Position numbers and translations under genes: made by a program
The notes under the pieces: generated by a model
The model's database searches: none
Told to the model about the DNA's origin: nothing
What the model saw: only the letters and a program-made list of their open reading frames with translations
Virus record (IMG/VR): IMGVR_UViG_3300030101_003658
Coordinates: 1 to 36,145 of that record
DNA from: a virus
Direction: 5' to 3' (one strand)
Length of the DNA stretch: 36,145 bases
Shown here: piece by piece, positions 18,301 through 26,117 of the stretch
Layout: each line of letters begins with the position of its first letter
Position numbering within the stretch: position 1 is the first letter of the stretch

Positions 18301-20571
18301 AGAATAACTTTATTATTTAACTCTCAACCTAGTTCTATAAAATCATTTAAAACTATAAACTACGAAGGATCTGATGGTAGAATAATACCTTTTTTAGGTC
18401 ATACAGGTGTTGTTTTTACTGGAAACGTTAATACTAATACTGATGGAGATATAACAAGTAGCGTTACTTCTTTTCTTAGTGCAACTGATAATGAATATTA
18501 TAATCTGACAGGGCAAGACGGATGGTGGTGTTCTAATATAAGAACTGATTTAGAAAGTGGAAAGGTCCCAGAATTTAAAAAGAAAGAAGGTAAATGGTTT
18601 AATAATATATCTGGAACTGGTATTGGTATTAATTTTAATGTTTTTGATACTGATCAATTTTCTGTTCAAGGCATAGGCCAATTAGCCGCAGATTCGTTTG
18701 TGCAAAATGCTAGCGAAGGAGATGGTAGCGATTGTTACCCAATATGCCCTGATGGTTTTGTTTGTAGCGAAGGAACTTGCGAGGAGGAAGTAATAATTAT
18801 ATCTGGATGTACTAATCCTTTAGCTGATAATTACAACCCCGCTGCAAACGTAGATGATGGAAGTTGCCAAGTTACAATAATAGGTTGCATGGATCCTATA
18901 GCGCCAAATTATAATCCATCAGCAACTGTTACTGATGATATAATACTAAGCACATTAAGTTGTAACGGCTGTGGTGTTAGTTCTGGCCCTTGTATAACTT
19001 GCGAAAATTACGTATTTGGATGTTATTCAAATATAAACGCGGTTAACTATAATCCATTTGCAAATAGAGATGGAGTGTGCTATTATCAAGGTGTTTTAGT
19101 TCCTTGTTTCCCAGGTCCTATAGATACTTTTATAGAACAACCTGGTGCTAGTTGTATGTTTGAAGGAAATTTAAATTGCAATTGGAATTCTGAAGGAACT
19201 GGAAGTCAACTTAGTAACAATGTTTATGGTGATATTGATGGTTGCATAGATGAAATTGAAGGTTGTACAAACCCTGGTTACAGTGAATATAATCCTTACG
19301 CAACTATAGATGATGGCACTTGTCTTTCATTATGTGGGGAAAATGTGGTTGGCTGCACAGATATTAATGCTTGTAATTATGATAATAATGCTACAATTGA
19401 TAGTGGTAATTGTGATTACTGCTCTTGTAAAGGTTGTATGGATTCTTCTGCTATTAATTATAATCCATTTGCAACAAAACAATGTGATGAACCTATTGAT
19501 AACGCTGGTGTAAATATAGATGAAGGGTTTGATAATTGTTGTGTGTATAATCAGTTAGTATTTAATATTTTATCTACTATTAATGTAAACCAGGGTGGCG
19601 ACGGTGATATTATAGGTTGCACTTGCCCTGGCTATGCTAACTATGACCCATTAGCTATTTATCAATGTTGGGAAGTTCCATTTGAAGAATGCTGTGGGCC
19701 ATCAACAGAGGTCGGTGTGGTAGGTTGTATGGAAGAAACAATAAATTTAGTTAACGCTACTGTGACAAATTATAATCCCGACGCGACAATACCAGATATA
19801 TGCCAGTACGAGATACAATACTGTAGTGATGAAAGTGCTATAAATTACAACGTTGGAGGCTGGATAGATAATCTTACATCTAATTACACTTTAGTACCTA
19901 ACGACAGTTTATGTGTGGCTACTGTTTCTGGATGCACAGATGTTAGTATGTCTAACTACAACGCTAGTGCAAATTTTGACGATGGTTCTTGTATTCCATT
20001 TATTTATGGATGTAATGATCCAAACTCTTGGAATTATAATCCATTTTTAAATTCAACAGATGCTGGTTCAAACCAACCATACTATTATGTGCCAACACTA
20101 ACAGATTATGCAGGATATTTACCTAATATTTCGTTTGTTTATGACGGAGAGTGTCAACCTATAATATACGGATGTATGGACGATGGTTTTCAAACTTGGT
20201 CTCCTCATCCAGGTGTAGCTGCTACAAATTATGCTGGACCAGGTAATACAAATAATATAGACCCTCCAGCAAATACACAGTTTACTCAAACGTTTACTCC
20301 AGCTGAAAGTGGATATGGATTGCCAATGATGGAAGGTGGATCAAACGGTGTTGGAACGTGGTACCCTGGTACTGATGTTAGTGGTGTTTCTATAAACATA
20401 TTAATGGGTAGTGATGGAGCGTCTGGATTACAATGTCCAACATGTCTTTGCACGTACCCTGAAACACAAGAGTTACAAGTAATTAATTATCCAGGAGACA
20501 CGTCGGGTTTTGGAATTGAAGATGGTGTTACAACTTCATTAGTCGACCAACAAGGTAATACAGTAGATTAA
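12304..20571 (+). CDS. Giant tail stabilization-type protein with C-terminal Cys-rich repeat arm
   Basis: This 2755-aa protein opens with IKNTFTGGKMNKDLDERLVQ and EYRHALNVQVRTT, a signature of the P22 gp10-like tail stabilization or hub proteins of Bacteroidota phages. Further recognisable segments are ALRSWDNVPRYALAQEIIGN (about residue 590), YKVGMVFGDKYGRETPVISP, VLRLLANKDAIFNADGNPQL (about 1820) and YFTDKQRGAVLRLSQDG (about 1880), all suited to a large beta-rich scaffold. Residues about 800-1800 form a long, poorly conserved-looking insertion. From residue 2168 to about 2720 there are about twelve Cys-rich repeats related to GC-x-D-x-x-A-x-N-Y-N-P-x-A-x-x-D-D-G-S-C. They probably form an exposed arm at the tail tip. 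The normal family length is shorter, so the middle and C-terminal parts look like lineage-specific additions. Confidence 0.9.
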   Translation: MPEIKNTFTGGKMNKDLDERLVQNGEYRHALNVQVRTTDSANDEGIGNAGTVQNMLGNSLLNQLPNVFPEDNKHICVGSVGDEKNDKAYFLFGSSFNQSFSIADINNIVDNDEVRIYFDTIIETNFANNLSEPVVVDVWKVIYSGSSLIAQLGNSTAEDWFGQNETATAWTELNVTDVDNIRPGMFIRFWDLNGNVTLEDIEIKAIDENTILLKEQQTIELTTANSMVIEFYAPKVLNFRSELDDNFVTGINVIDDFLIWTDNKSEPKKIHIPRSKAGTTSSISHTKLFLTNPEDTSQYVDANTLVNQLDNGSLENGSGVNSYLKEEHITVIKKSPKAPPTLEMSSTHNRNGVVNSSCTFSFFSDYDESTNISDLINYNDSRVITIDSSNTNFITNDILIFELETNSDSQVTATFISYLNENDEEVLESTNRIKINLITAYQGITETDVSWDLKLQQREPLFELKLVRFGYRYKYEDGEYSSFSPWSELAFLPGEFDYKINKGFNLGMVNNVRELIIKDFIPYTMPLDVVSVDILYKTTDAPSVYIAETIDIGSNQWELFTPNGEDSTQIKTGRLSITSEMIHRVLPENQALRSWDNVPRYALAQEIIGNRLVLGNYTQGYDIGGPINLTQNIVSASIPSNLVSQPPFKSVKSLRDYKVGMVFGDKYGRETPVISPGHTLSVDETVDSYDSIVDGITVDKTLCGKQNSITVSQNWENGSSPDDWIDYVKYYVKETSSEYYNLVMDRWYDSGDGTVWLSFNSADRNKVDEETYLILKNGFGNQTPVVQKTKYKILSIENEAPDFVKKVYIPIGHLGAPDISGSQGTGGIDQNNTVTDSIWANGQDANTGPPNGLIEGTTLAVSNALWQSIFPDPEADDFDGNYFGQEIKGLPQFRIIGTSLDGTSSNFLYSQATDWVSLTNYKKISVGDSPFIELQWSQPLGSQVDFYTTWVNSNGITDINNNALDVMDLVYSIEFRDSITENKPWFDGKFFVKIQQDALVQQEVMTYSLGFQWQALGSYDMAYISSTVENESLQLGAPYTGQSAVFSWQSVLDSLTGDSLSTSWWYSNFNQILDSGPDNSGDWTNLTNNVTDDFFETGVRDFCANGPFTDFFNEDDTFGAGVNWFGQLGPQVFNGLPNGQDNEYEGQIYSCDSCTSIASTANGSDFEDSFHSSSNTYFANPDNSNEFNILANSGVFASCTWQDNFETRNFWRAWTDSHNQTYQSDTIFLDSSKTRFFEWFTNDYGVYDSDYQEQLAPGLDDARQFFKHEAFSNSGNVSAGTYDEMTISYIFPDGGGPYSGDAFELWNQLDTEDNLFFSIGDDPQIYKIINVKDGRGRNYSKNTLPGFDGQVGTIGGNPTSVSGDVYVENTVTTQVNNFFTEQCVPCNQTVNLTLLNNVPLSYTNEQLEDYFLYASEGGPAVVGSVNAFNSGTYPTEDRKGCTRFTKKIRFVAVDSTTVAYLQDGSDNVGANLDTYDPRGHLHHDGRDTLKIFLKKPVPVSYIDSDPNNELGAVWETEPKEDLNLDLYYEASGAIPIRLNKENAFNFAPINSSVSIKRNVPQGANIYVLSDIDIASTRSDLKVSNIHFTDQSNEAILEIVSKTQSADPNLSNQFFYHSGPFDIEGQQDTSLYPAFDVDIKIGDVLTFTHSNGTETRATVTSYWQAVTPSPDVFTQPGVVDTSQTLSSGPFSFSKKTNTFPGSNQIIPSGLYGISIDVWNEDVKLPWFNCYAFGNGVESDRIRDDFNAPTIDNGVKVSTTFSGYGEEEIKSGMIYSGIYNSTSQINRLNEFNMSEKITKELNPRHGSIQRLKSRDTDMVVFAEDKVLRLLANKDAIFNADGNPQLTATDKVLGQAVPYAGDYGISKNPESLAWDQYRMYFTDKQRGAVLRLSQDGLTPISSVGMKSWFKDRLSKSDSLLGTFDVVNGEYNLTIKEPAVTVAFNEGAKGWVSFRSFIASNGLSVSGKYVTTNNNGIWLHHQVVSLAGDIINRNNFYGEDYRSRITLLFNSQPSSIKSFKTINYEGSDGRIIPFLGHTGVVFTGNVNTNTDGDITSSVTSFLSATDNEYYNLTGQDGWWCSNIRTDLESGKVPEFKKKEGKWFNNISGTGIGINFNVFDTDQFSVQGIGQLAADSFVQNASEGDGSDCYPICPDGFVCSEGTCEEEVIIISGCTNPLADNYNPAANVDDGSCQVTIIGCMDPIAPNYNPSATVTDDIILSTLSCNGCGVSSGPCITCENYVFGCYSNINAVNYNPFANRDGVCYYQGVLVPCFPGPIDTFIEQPGASCMFEGNLNCNWNSEGTGSQLSNNVYGDIDGCIDEIEGCTNPGYSEYNPYATIDDGTCLSLCGENVVGCTDINACNYDNNATIDSGNCDYCSCKGCMDSSAINYNPFATKQCDEPIDNAGVNIDEGFDNCCVYNQLVFNILSTINVNQGGDGDIIGCTCPGYANYDPLAIYQCWEVPFEECCGPSTEVGVVGCMEETINLVNATVTNYNPDATIPDICQYEIQYCSDESAINYNVGGWIDNLTSNYTLVPNDSLCVATVSGCTDVSMSNYNASANFDDGSCIPFIYGCNDPNSWNYNPFLNSTDAGSNQPYYYVPTLTDYAGYLPNISFVYDGECQPIIYGCMDDGFQTWSPHPGVAATNYAGPGNTNNIDPPANTQFTQTFTPAESGYGLPMMEGGSNGVGTWYPGTDVSGVSINILMGSDGASGLQCPTCLCTYPETQELQVINYPGDTSGFGIEDGVTTSLVDQQGNTVD
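18805..20235 (+). repeat. Array of about twelve degenerate Cys-rich protein repeats
   Basis: Within the giant tail gene, repeat units start at 18805, 18883, 19018, 19261, 19351, 19432, 19615, 19723, 19819, 19930, 20008 and 20170. The clearest units are GCTNPLADNYNPAANVDDGSC (split here as GCTNPLADNYNP then AANVDDGSC), GCTNPGYSEYNPYAT and GCTDVSMSNYNASANFDDGS. Unit lengths vary because several carry insertions, and the last is strongly degenerate. The same repeat style is common in secreted and surface proteins of marine Bacteroidota, where paired Cys residues probably form disulfides. Divergence between units argues against recent duplication. Confidence 0.85.
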
Positions 20572-20589
20572 AAATATAAATAAATAAAA

Positions 20590-23277
20590 ATGCCATTAGA
20601 AGGATTACATATAGAAAATTTTGTTAAGCAAGAAAACGTTACTGGCGCTAATACTAGTCTAACAATAGACGGTGTTGAAAACACTAATGTGTTAGTAAGG
20701 TCTGCTAAATTAAGAATATCTGTTCAAGATGATTTAGAACCTTACGAAGGAGGTTGTGGTTATTGGTCTGTTTGTATTAATGATATTAAAATAAGTGGTT
20801 ATCCTGGTAGAACGCAAGTGCCTTCTGGAGGTGGTCCTAATTCTGATTTTCTTCAAGTGTCTAAAATTTGGATGGGCACAGATGGCTTTATACACCCTGA
20901 TAATCCAATAAAAGATACAGAGTACGAACCAAGTTATCAAAATAATGGTGGTAATAATATACCATGGATAGCTAATATTCCTTATGATGTTCCAGGTGGA
21001 CTTGGCATTAACGGTAGGCCAAACAGAAATTATAAAAAATATCCTAAATCTAAAACTATATTACAGGGAGACAAGTCAATACAAGCTGTATTAAATGCAA
21101 TTGATGAAGCTACTGCAGGGGGACAGGGTTATTTTATTGAAGGGGAGACTGATCCAGGTAATAATGATTGGCAAAACTGCGAAGGTACATATTGCTTTGG
21201 TAATATACAAATTAACTCAACAACAGGTGGTGGTTTACTGTTTGCCAGCGCTGTAGAAACTTTAGATGATTTTATAACAGGAGCTGGCTTTTCTGTTCCA
21301 AGCGATCCTGGTTTGGAGGGATCTTGGGAATTTAGTGGAGAGTTTAATTACTATGGATATACTTTTGGGGGTGAATATCCTAATACCCCGGTAAATCTAG
21401 GTTATTGGAAATATGTTGACGAGACGCAAACCGCTGCAGCCTTATGGGATAATAAAGTAGATCGTATTTTTACTTTTAATACAAACCCAACTACACCAAA
21501 TATTTTATATGCTGATTACATAAGCCCTAACAACAATCAAGTTACACCGCAAGGTAATAAGGTTGACGTTATTGTTTTATTTGAAAACAATGTTTCTTTA
21601 AGTGACGATCTAACACAAATTAATATTGATTTTGATGGAAAACCAGTTTGGGTGGAAACTGATTGTGACGATGGAACGCCGCTAGCACTCCCAGGTCTAC
21701 CAACAATTAGTAATACTATTATAACGCCTGATGTTATTGAAACCGGAAGCAAGGCCGTTGAGGTAAAAACTACTATAACAAAAGGAAATCATAATTCTTT
21801 TGACGCTCCAAGAACACTTAATTCTTTACCTTTTACAATTGAGGAAATAAACAATGGAGCAAATACAGATCATGATAGATTTATTATTAAAACAAATATT
21901 AAAGCTAATAGAACAGCTAGAATTGCTGATATTGAATTTAGTATTACAGACACAACTAATCCTTATACTAAAGATTTTGTAGAAGGCAGTACTCCTAGTG
22001 GGTATTTTAAAACGTTACCAAGACTTGCAAAAAACTACGATAACGTAACTTTAAAATTAAAAAGTAAAACTAAAACTGATGGTAGGGTAACTTCTTGCAT
22101 ATATGAACTACATAGAAAAAATAACTTATCACCAACTGTTCCTAACGTTTCATTTACTTATACTACTAAAAGATTTCTTAATTCACCTTTTGGAGGTATT
22201 AATCAAGAACCTAGCATAAACAAAATAAGAATAAATAAAAATTATGTTAGTAGTAGTGGAGAAGATATATTAGTAAGCATATATGGAACGCCTGGTGCAG
22301 CTTTTGGCGTAACTGTAAATGAAAGTGAGGTTTCTACCCACACTCACGCTGATGGACTTTCAACAACGGATGAAGCGGTAGAGCACGGGAACGACGTGTC
22401 GATACTTCCTAAGCCTATCATTAAAACGACCACGTTTCACGGTATGCCTGATTTCCCGGTGTTAACAGGCGTTATAGGTAAAAATGGTATTTTTAAATTT
22501 ACACAAAAAATACCAGAAAATATAAATAGAAAAACTGAATTTGTTACAGCCCCAAGTAACGCAAGGGAAGATATAGTTTTTAAAAGTTTAAATAACGTTA
22601 ATGTTGGCGATAGATTATATACTAAATCTTTAAAAGACGAACCACCAATAACAGTAAGCGTTTTAAACCCTGATGGTGACAATGTTAACGAACTTGATTT
22701 AAGTGCTAACATTACAGCAGCTACAGGAGATGCGGCATTTTTTAAATCAAAAAAATGTTATACTGTTAATTTAGTTCCTGATCTTTGTTCTAGACTAATG
22801 ACAGGAATTTTATCAAAAAAAATATATCAATATTTAAATCCTGTTTTAACAATAAATAATAATATAACAGGTAGTGATTTTAAAATTTCTCATGATGGTG
22901 GAGTTGCCACTGGCTTTGCTAATGGCGAAGACTATACAACTTATTTAACCGGAGAACCTTTTACACACTCATCTACAATAAAAAGTAAAAAATCTAATTA
23001 TGTGTCTAAGAAAAGTTTTGTAATGATACTAGATCTTCACGATGCGGCACATAACTGGACGGCTTACAAATATCCTTCTAAAAATAATGTTGATGATTTT
23101 TGGACAATAACTGATAGTTGTAAATACTCTGGCACTGAAATTGAAATCACAAACATGAGTATATCTGCTCTTAGTAGTAACACAATAACATTTAGTTATG
23201 ACGTTGAGGTTATAAAGTGGGGTAGCGAAAACGTAACATTAGATTTAACATTAAATAATTTATTCACATTTGCATAA
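20590..23277 (+). CDS. Large beta-rich tail protein (fibre or hub component)
   Basis: This 895-aa protein follows the giant tail gene after 18 bases. It is Gly/Asn/Thr-rich and looks mostly beta. The N-terminus (LEGLHIENFVKQENVTGANT) precedes VRSAKLRISVQDDLEPYEGG and a Cys-containing GCGYWSVCINDIKISG. A helix-containing region follows around residues 160-185 (ILQGDKSIQAVLNAIDEATA). Residues 578-588 include STHTHADG, an HxH pair (His584, His586). The C-terminus (VEVIKWGSENVTLDLTLNNL) is a final beta segment. I do not recognise a named family. Position between the stabilization protein and the ejection genes supports a tail component. A locally GC-richer patch is present at about 22320-22460. 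Confidence 0.82.
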   Translation: MPLEGLHIENFVKQENVTGANTSLTIDGVENTNVLVRSAKLRISVQDDLEPYEGGCGYWSVCINDIKISGYPGRTQVPSGGGPNSDFLQVSKIWMGTDGFIHPDNPIKDTEYEPSYQNNGGNNIPWIANIPYDVPGGLGINGRPNRNYKKYPKSKTILQGDKSIQAVLNAIDEATAGGQGYFIEGETDPGNNDWQNCEGTYCFGNIQINSTTGGGLLFASAVETLDDFITGAGFSVPSDPGLEGSWEFSGEFNYYGYTFGGEYPNTPVNLGYWKYVDETQTAAALWDNKVDRIFTFNTNPTTPNILYADYISPNNNQVTPQGNKVDVIVLFENNVSLSDDLTQINIDFDGKPVWVETDCDDGTPLALPGLPTISNTIITPDVIETGSKAVEVKTTITKGNHNSFDAPRTLNSLPFTIEEINNGANTDHDRFIIKTNIKANRTARIADIEFSITDTTNPYTKDFVEGSTPSGYFKTLPRLAKNYDNVTLKLKSKTKTDGRVTSCIYELHRKNNLSPTVPNVSFTYTTKRFLNSPFGGINQEPSINKIRINKNYVSSSGEDILVSIYGTPGAAFGVTVNESEVSTHTHADGLSTTDEAVEHGNDVSILPKPIIKTTTFHGMPDFPVLTGVIGKNGIFKFTQKIPENINRKTEFVTAPSNAREDIVFKSLNNVNVGDRLYTKSLKDEPPITVSVLNPDGDNVNELDLSANITAATGDAAFFKSKKCYTVNLVPDLCSRLMTGILSKKIYQYLNPVLTINNNITGSDFKISHDGGVATGFANGEDYTTYLTGEPFTHSSTIKSKKSNYVSKKSFVMILDLHDAAHNWTAYKYPSKNNVDDFWTITDSCKYSGTEIEITNMSISALSSNTITFSYDVEVIKWGSENVTLDLTLNNLFTFA

Positions 23278-23288
23278 TTTAAAATTAT

Positions 23289-23699
23289 ATGGTAGTATTA
23301 GAATTTAACGGTGGTTTACCTAACACTTCAGTAGAAGTATACGATTTAATTTATTACGTGGCTAATGTACAAAACCAATGGCAAAATATGTACATGGCAT
23401 CTAACGAAGAAGTAGCTAGTGGAGTATCTACAACTGTTTTTTTAGGCGTGGTGTCTAGTATAATAACAGAGACTAATGAAAGTGGGCAGCCTATTTTTAA
23501 AATAGTAGTAGAGCAACCGCCAACAATGAATGTACCACCTGCACCTTCAGCTAGCGATTATATATTTTTTGTAAAAAATACAGAAACAGAATTATCAACA
23601 TTAAAAGGATATTATAGTAGTGTTACACTAGAAAACAATTCTAAAACAGCAGCGGAGTTATTCGCCGTGTCTTGTGAGGTTGTTGAATCTAGTAAATAA
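23289..23699 (+). CDS. Conserved hypothetical tail-region protein
   Basis: This 136-aa protein starts 11 bases after the preceding stop. It begins MVVLEFNGGLPNTSVEVYDL and ends AELFAVSCEVVESSK. A central DYIFFVKNTETELSTLKGYY followed by SSVTLENNSKTAAELFAV matches a pattern I recall in many phages: 'DYI-F-K-N ... L-GYY---- NNS---AELF-V--E--ESSK'. That family is small, beta-rich and of unknown function, usually beside tail genes. It might be a minor tail or assembly protein. No signal peptide or enzyme motif is visible. Confidence 0.8.
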   Translation: MVVLEFNGGLPNTSVEVYDLIYYVANVQNQWQNMYMASNEEVASGVSTTVFLGVVSSIITETNESGQPIFKIVVEQPPTMNVPPAPSASDYIFFVKNTETELSTLKGYYSSVTLENNSKTAAELFAVSCEVVESSK

Positions 23700-23710
23700 C
23701 AAGTAAAAAA

Positions 23711-23729
23711 TGTAACTATAATATAGTAA
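23711..23729 (+). promoter_or_regulatory. Shared intergenic palindrome, copy 2 (putative promoter or operator)
   Basis: The sequence TGTAACTATAATATAGTAA has arms ACTAT (23715-23719) and ATAGT (23723-23727) separated by three bases. It agrees with the copy at 10463-10481 at 16 of 19 positions or better outside the spacer. It lies 24 bases before the start at 23753 and so precedes the block of putative ejection proteins. TATAAT occurs at 23717-23722. Promoter or operator function is inferred from repetition and position. Confidence 0.45.
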
Positions 23730-23752
23730 GTTTAACTAATAATAAACAAAAT

Positions 23753-24445
23753 ATGGGATTACCAGCATTAATGATCGGATCAGCAGTGGCATCAGGCGTA
23801 TCAAGTATATTTGGAGCTATTAGCGCGGGAAGAGCTAAAAGAGAAGCTGAAAAAAAAGAAAGAGAAGCTAGAGCAGAAATGGAAAGATTAAGGCAGGCGT
23901 ATAAAGATTTAGACACATCTAATCCTTTTGCTAATCTTCAGAATCAGTTTTTAAACATGGAAAATACTATGGAAGATTTGACTGTAAACCAACAACAAGC
24001 TAGGTTTCAAGCTCAGCAATTTCAACAGTCACAAGCTAATATATTAGGTAACTTACGAGGAGCAGCTGGTGGTAGTGGTATAGCAGCGCTAGCTCAATCA
24101 TTAGCTCAGCAAGGACAATTAGCCTCTCAACAAGCTTCTGCTAGTATAGGTCAACAAGAGGCGGCAAATCAAAGAGCAGCAGCACAACAAGCAGCTAATT
24201 TACAACTACAAGAAAGACAAGGTCAAAGTAACTTAGATCTTCAAGTAGCTCAAGGTGAACGACAATCACAACAAATGGAAATGGGCAAAACAGCGACGTT
24301 ACTAGGAATGTCTCAACAAGAGACAGCGGCTTATATGCAACAAGCCCAAGCTGCTAATCAAGCTAAGTGGAACGCTATATCTAGCGGTATAGGAAGTTTA
24401 ACTAACATGGTGGGATCTTACTATCAAGGAGCTGGAGCAAGATAA
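23753..24445 (+). CDS. Gln/Ala-rich internal virion (ejection) protein
   Basis: This 230-aa protein begins with a hydrophobic, Gly/Ala-rich segment (LPALMIGSAVASGVSSIFGA, residues 3-22) followed by a basic-acidic helix (GRAKREAEKKEREARAEMER). The rest is a Gln/Ala-rich helical region with QQQARFQAQQFQQSQANILG and GGSGIAALAQSLAQQGQLAS. It ends with another glycine-containing amphipathic segment (WNAISSGIGSLTNMVGSYYQ). This composition is characteristic of small internal virion proteins such as T7 gp14 and its P22 counterparts, which leave the head and form a channel across the outer membrane. Similarity is in composition and position rather than clear motifs. The leader carries the palindromic motif at 23711-23729. 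Confidence 0.82.
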   Translation: MGLPALMIGSAVASGVSSIFGAISAGRAKREAEKKEREARAEMERLRQAYKDLDTSNPFANLQNQFLNMENTMEDLTVNQQQARFQAQQFQQSQANILGNLRGAAGGSGIAALAQSLAQQGQLASQQASASIGQQEAANQRAAAQQAANLQLQERQGQSNLDLQVAQGERQSQQMEMGKTATLLGMSQQETAAYMQQAQAANQAKWNAISSGIGSLTNMVGSYYQGAGAR

Positions 24446-24458
24446 TAAATAATATAAT

Positions 24459-26063
24459 ATGGCAAGAGATACAGCAGATACAACTTTAGTAAAAGGCGCA
24501 GCAATGGCTGCTGGCGCTAATATAGAAAATTATGGCCTAGCGGCAGCTAAAGGAATGACTGATATTAGTAAGTCATTTGGTGATTTGGGAGCAGGCTTAG
24601 CTAAAGAGCTTGGTGAAATGTCACAAAGATTTGATGACTTTGCTGATGCTGAATTAGCTAGACAACCAGATGACATGTTAGAGCCAGATCGAAAACGATT
24701 AATGGAGCAGCTAGAAAGAAGAAAAAAAGATTGGATAATAGGAGGAAAGAAAGATAGAGAAATGATAAAATTTGAATTAGAAGAAGAGGGTCAAACAATA
24801 TCACAATGGGACGAAGTTAGACAAAATCTAGCTAAGAATAATAAAGATCTTAATAAAAAATTTAAAACAAGTGCATTAGGTCAATCAATAATTGAGGCAT
24901 TACAAGGGTCTATAAAAAAAGATGCTAACGGCAGAAGAGGTTACTATCTCACTGATGATAATGGAAAAAAAGTATTTAAAACATTAAAGCAAGTTAATGA
25001 AATTATAAATCAAAATACTTATGACAAGGTAAGTAAAAATGTTATTGATGCAAATATAGATAAAACGATTAATAATTCTAAAAACGCTAAAGAAGGCGAA
25101 ACATTTAACTACACACAAGAGTTAATGAATTATGAAAACATAATAACAAAAGGTAATGTCATATCACTGGCAACACAAGAACATGTCCCTGGTAGAATAT
25201 TCTACGACGACTTACAAGAAATGCTTGTTAATAATACTTATGGAGATTTAGGTATTAAACCTAATAAGGTAAATAGATTTGACCCTACTCCAGAGTCTGT
25301 TGTTACTGAAGAGGACGCTAAAGTTATAGCTGATAACTTAATGAAAAATAAAAGATTAACACAAAGGTATCTAGCTACATACTTTACTAATTATGCTGAG
25401 CAGAATTGGTACAACTCAAATCCAAATAAAGGCGGTAATAGTCCAGATCCAGAGGGGACTATATACAAAGACCATGATAAAAGCTGGGACTATAAAATTG
25501 TAAATGGTAGATGGCAAGCTAAGCGTAAAAGCGGAGGCTCATGGCAAGATATACACGATAAATTCCCATCATCAGTAATTAAATTAAATAATAAATACCC
25601 TAACGCCGGAGGTGGTAGCTCTAGCGGCGGTGGAAGTAGAACAAGTGGCAATAACACTAAACGACAAACGACACCACAACCTGATCAACCTACAGGAAAT
25701 AATGATGCGCAAAACAATTGGCTTCAAAAGCCAGCTATTAAAGAGTACATGAATAATGATGATTTAGTAATGGGTAGTGGTGATTTAGGAGTTACGGGTA
25801 GAGACGTAAGATATAGCGCTAATAATTTTGTAGAAAGATTTAATAATAAATTTGGAAAATACGGAATTAAAGCTAGAAGAATTAAACATACTAAAAACAC
25901 TCTTGATCCTGATAAAATTGAAATTAGTTTTGAAGGGCTTGGTGATGACTTTAAAAAAGAATTTAAAGTTAATTTTATAAGTGGCACAGGTAAAAATAAT
26001 ATTTCTGCTTCAGCAATAAATAGATTTTTAGGAGATACGTTTGGGCGTTTAACTGACAACTAA
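24459..26063 (+). CDS. Probable internal virion (ejection) protein
   Basis: This 534-aa protein starts 13 bases after the preceding stop. The N-terminal 60 residues are Ala/Gly-rich and helical (KGAAMAAGANIENYGLAAAK). A charged helical body follows (RKRLMEQLERRKKDWIIGGK; KNNKDLNKKFKTSALGQSII). Residues about 385-425 are a Gly/Ser then Gln/Pro/Thr linker (GGGSSSGGGSRTSG and onward), separating a C-terminal domain of about 110 residues (MNNDDLVMGSGDLGVTGRDV to RLTDN). It lies between the Gln/Ala-rich protein and the giant protein, matching the three-gene ejection blocks of podoviruses. The role is inferred from this order. No lysozyme or transglycosylase motif is visible. Confidence 0.8.
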   Translation: MARDTADTTLVKGAAMAAGANIENYGLAAAKGMTDISKSFGDLGAGLAKELGEMSQRFDDFADAELARQPDDMLEPDRKRLMEQLERRKKDWIIGGKKDREMIKFELEEEGQTISQWDEVRQNLAKNNKDLNKKFKTSALGQSIIEALQGSIKKDANGRRGYYLTDDNGKKVFKTLKQVNEIINQNTYDKVSKNVIDANIDKTINNSKNAKEGETFNYTQELMNYENIITKGNVISLATQEHVPGRIFYDDLQEMLVNNTYGDLGIKPNKVNRFDPTPESVVTEEDAKVIADNLMKNKRLTQRYLATYFTNYAEQNWYNSNPNKGGNSPDPEGTIYKDHDKSWDYKIVNGRWQAKRKSGGSWQDIHDKFPSSVIKLNNKYPNAGGGSSSGGGSRTSGNNTKRQTTPQPDQPTGNNDAQNNWLQKPAIKEYMNNDDLVMGSGDLGVTGRDVRYSANNFVERFNNKFGKYGIKARRIKHTKNTLDPDKIEISFEGLGDDFKKEFKVNFISGTGKNNISASAINRFLGDTFGRLTDN

Positions 26064-26117
26064 TCTAAACAAAATTACAAAATAATTATTAATAACGGGT
26101 AACTAACGAAACAGTTT

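Noticed and set aside
18805-20235. Thrombospondin type 3 calcium-binding repeats
   Set aside because: The DDG end is similar, but the units lack the D-x-D-x-D-G-x-x-D pattern and have a NYNP core instead.
18805-20235. DNA-level tandem repeat or CRISPR-like array
   Set aside because: The units are similar only as protein; spacing is irregular and the DNA is not conserved.
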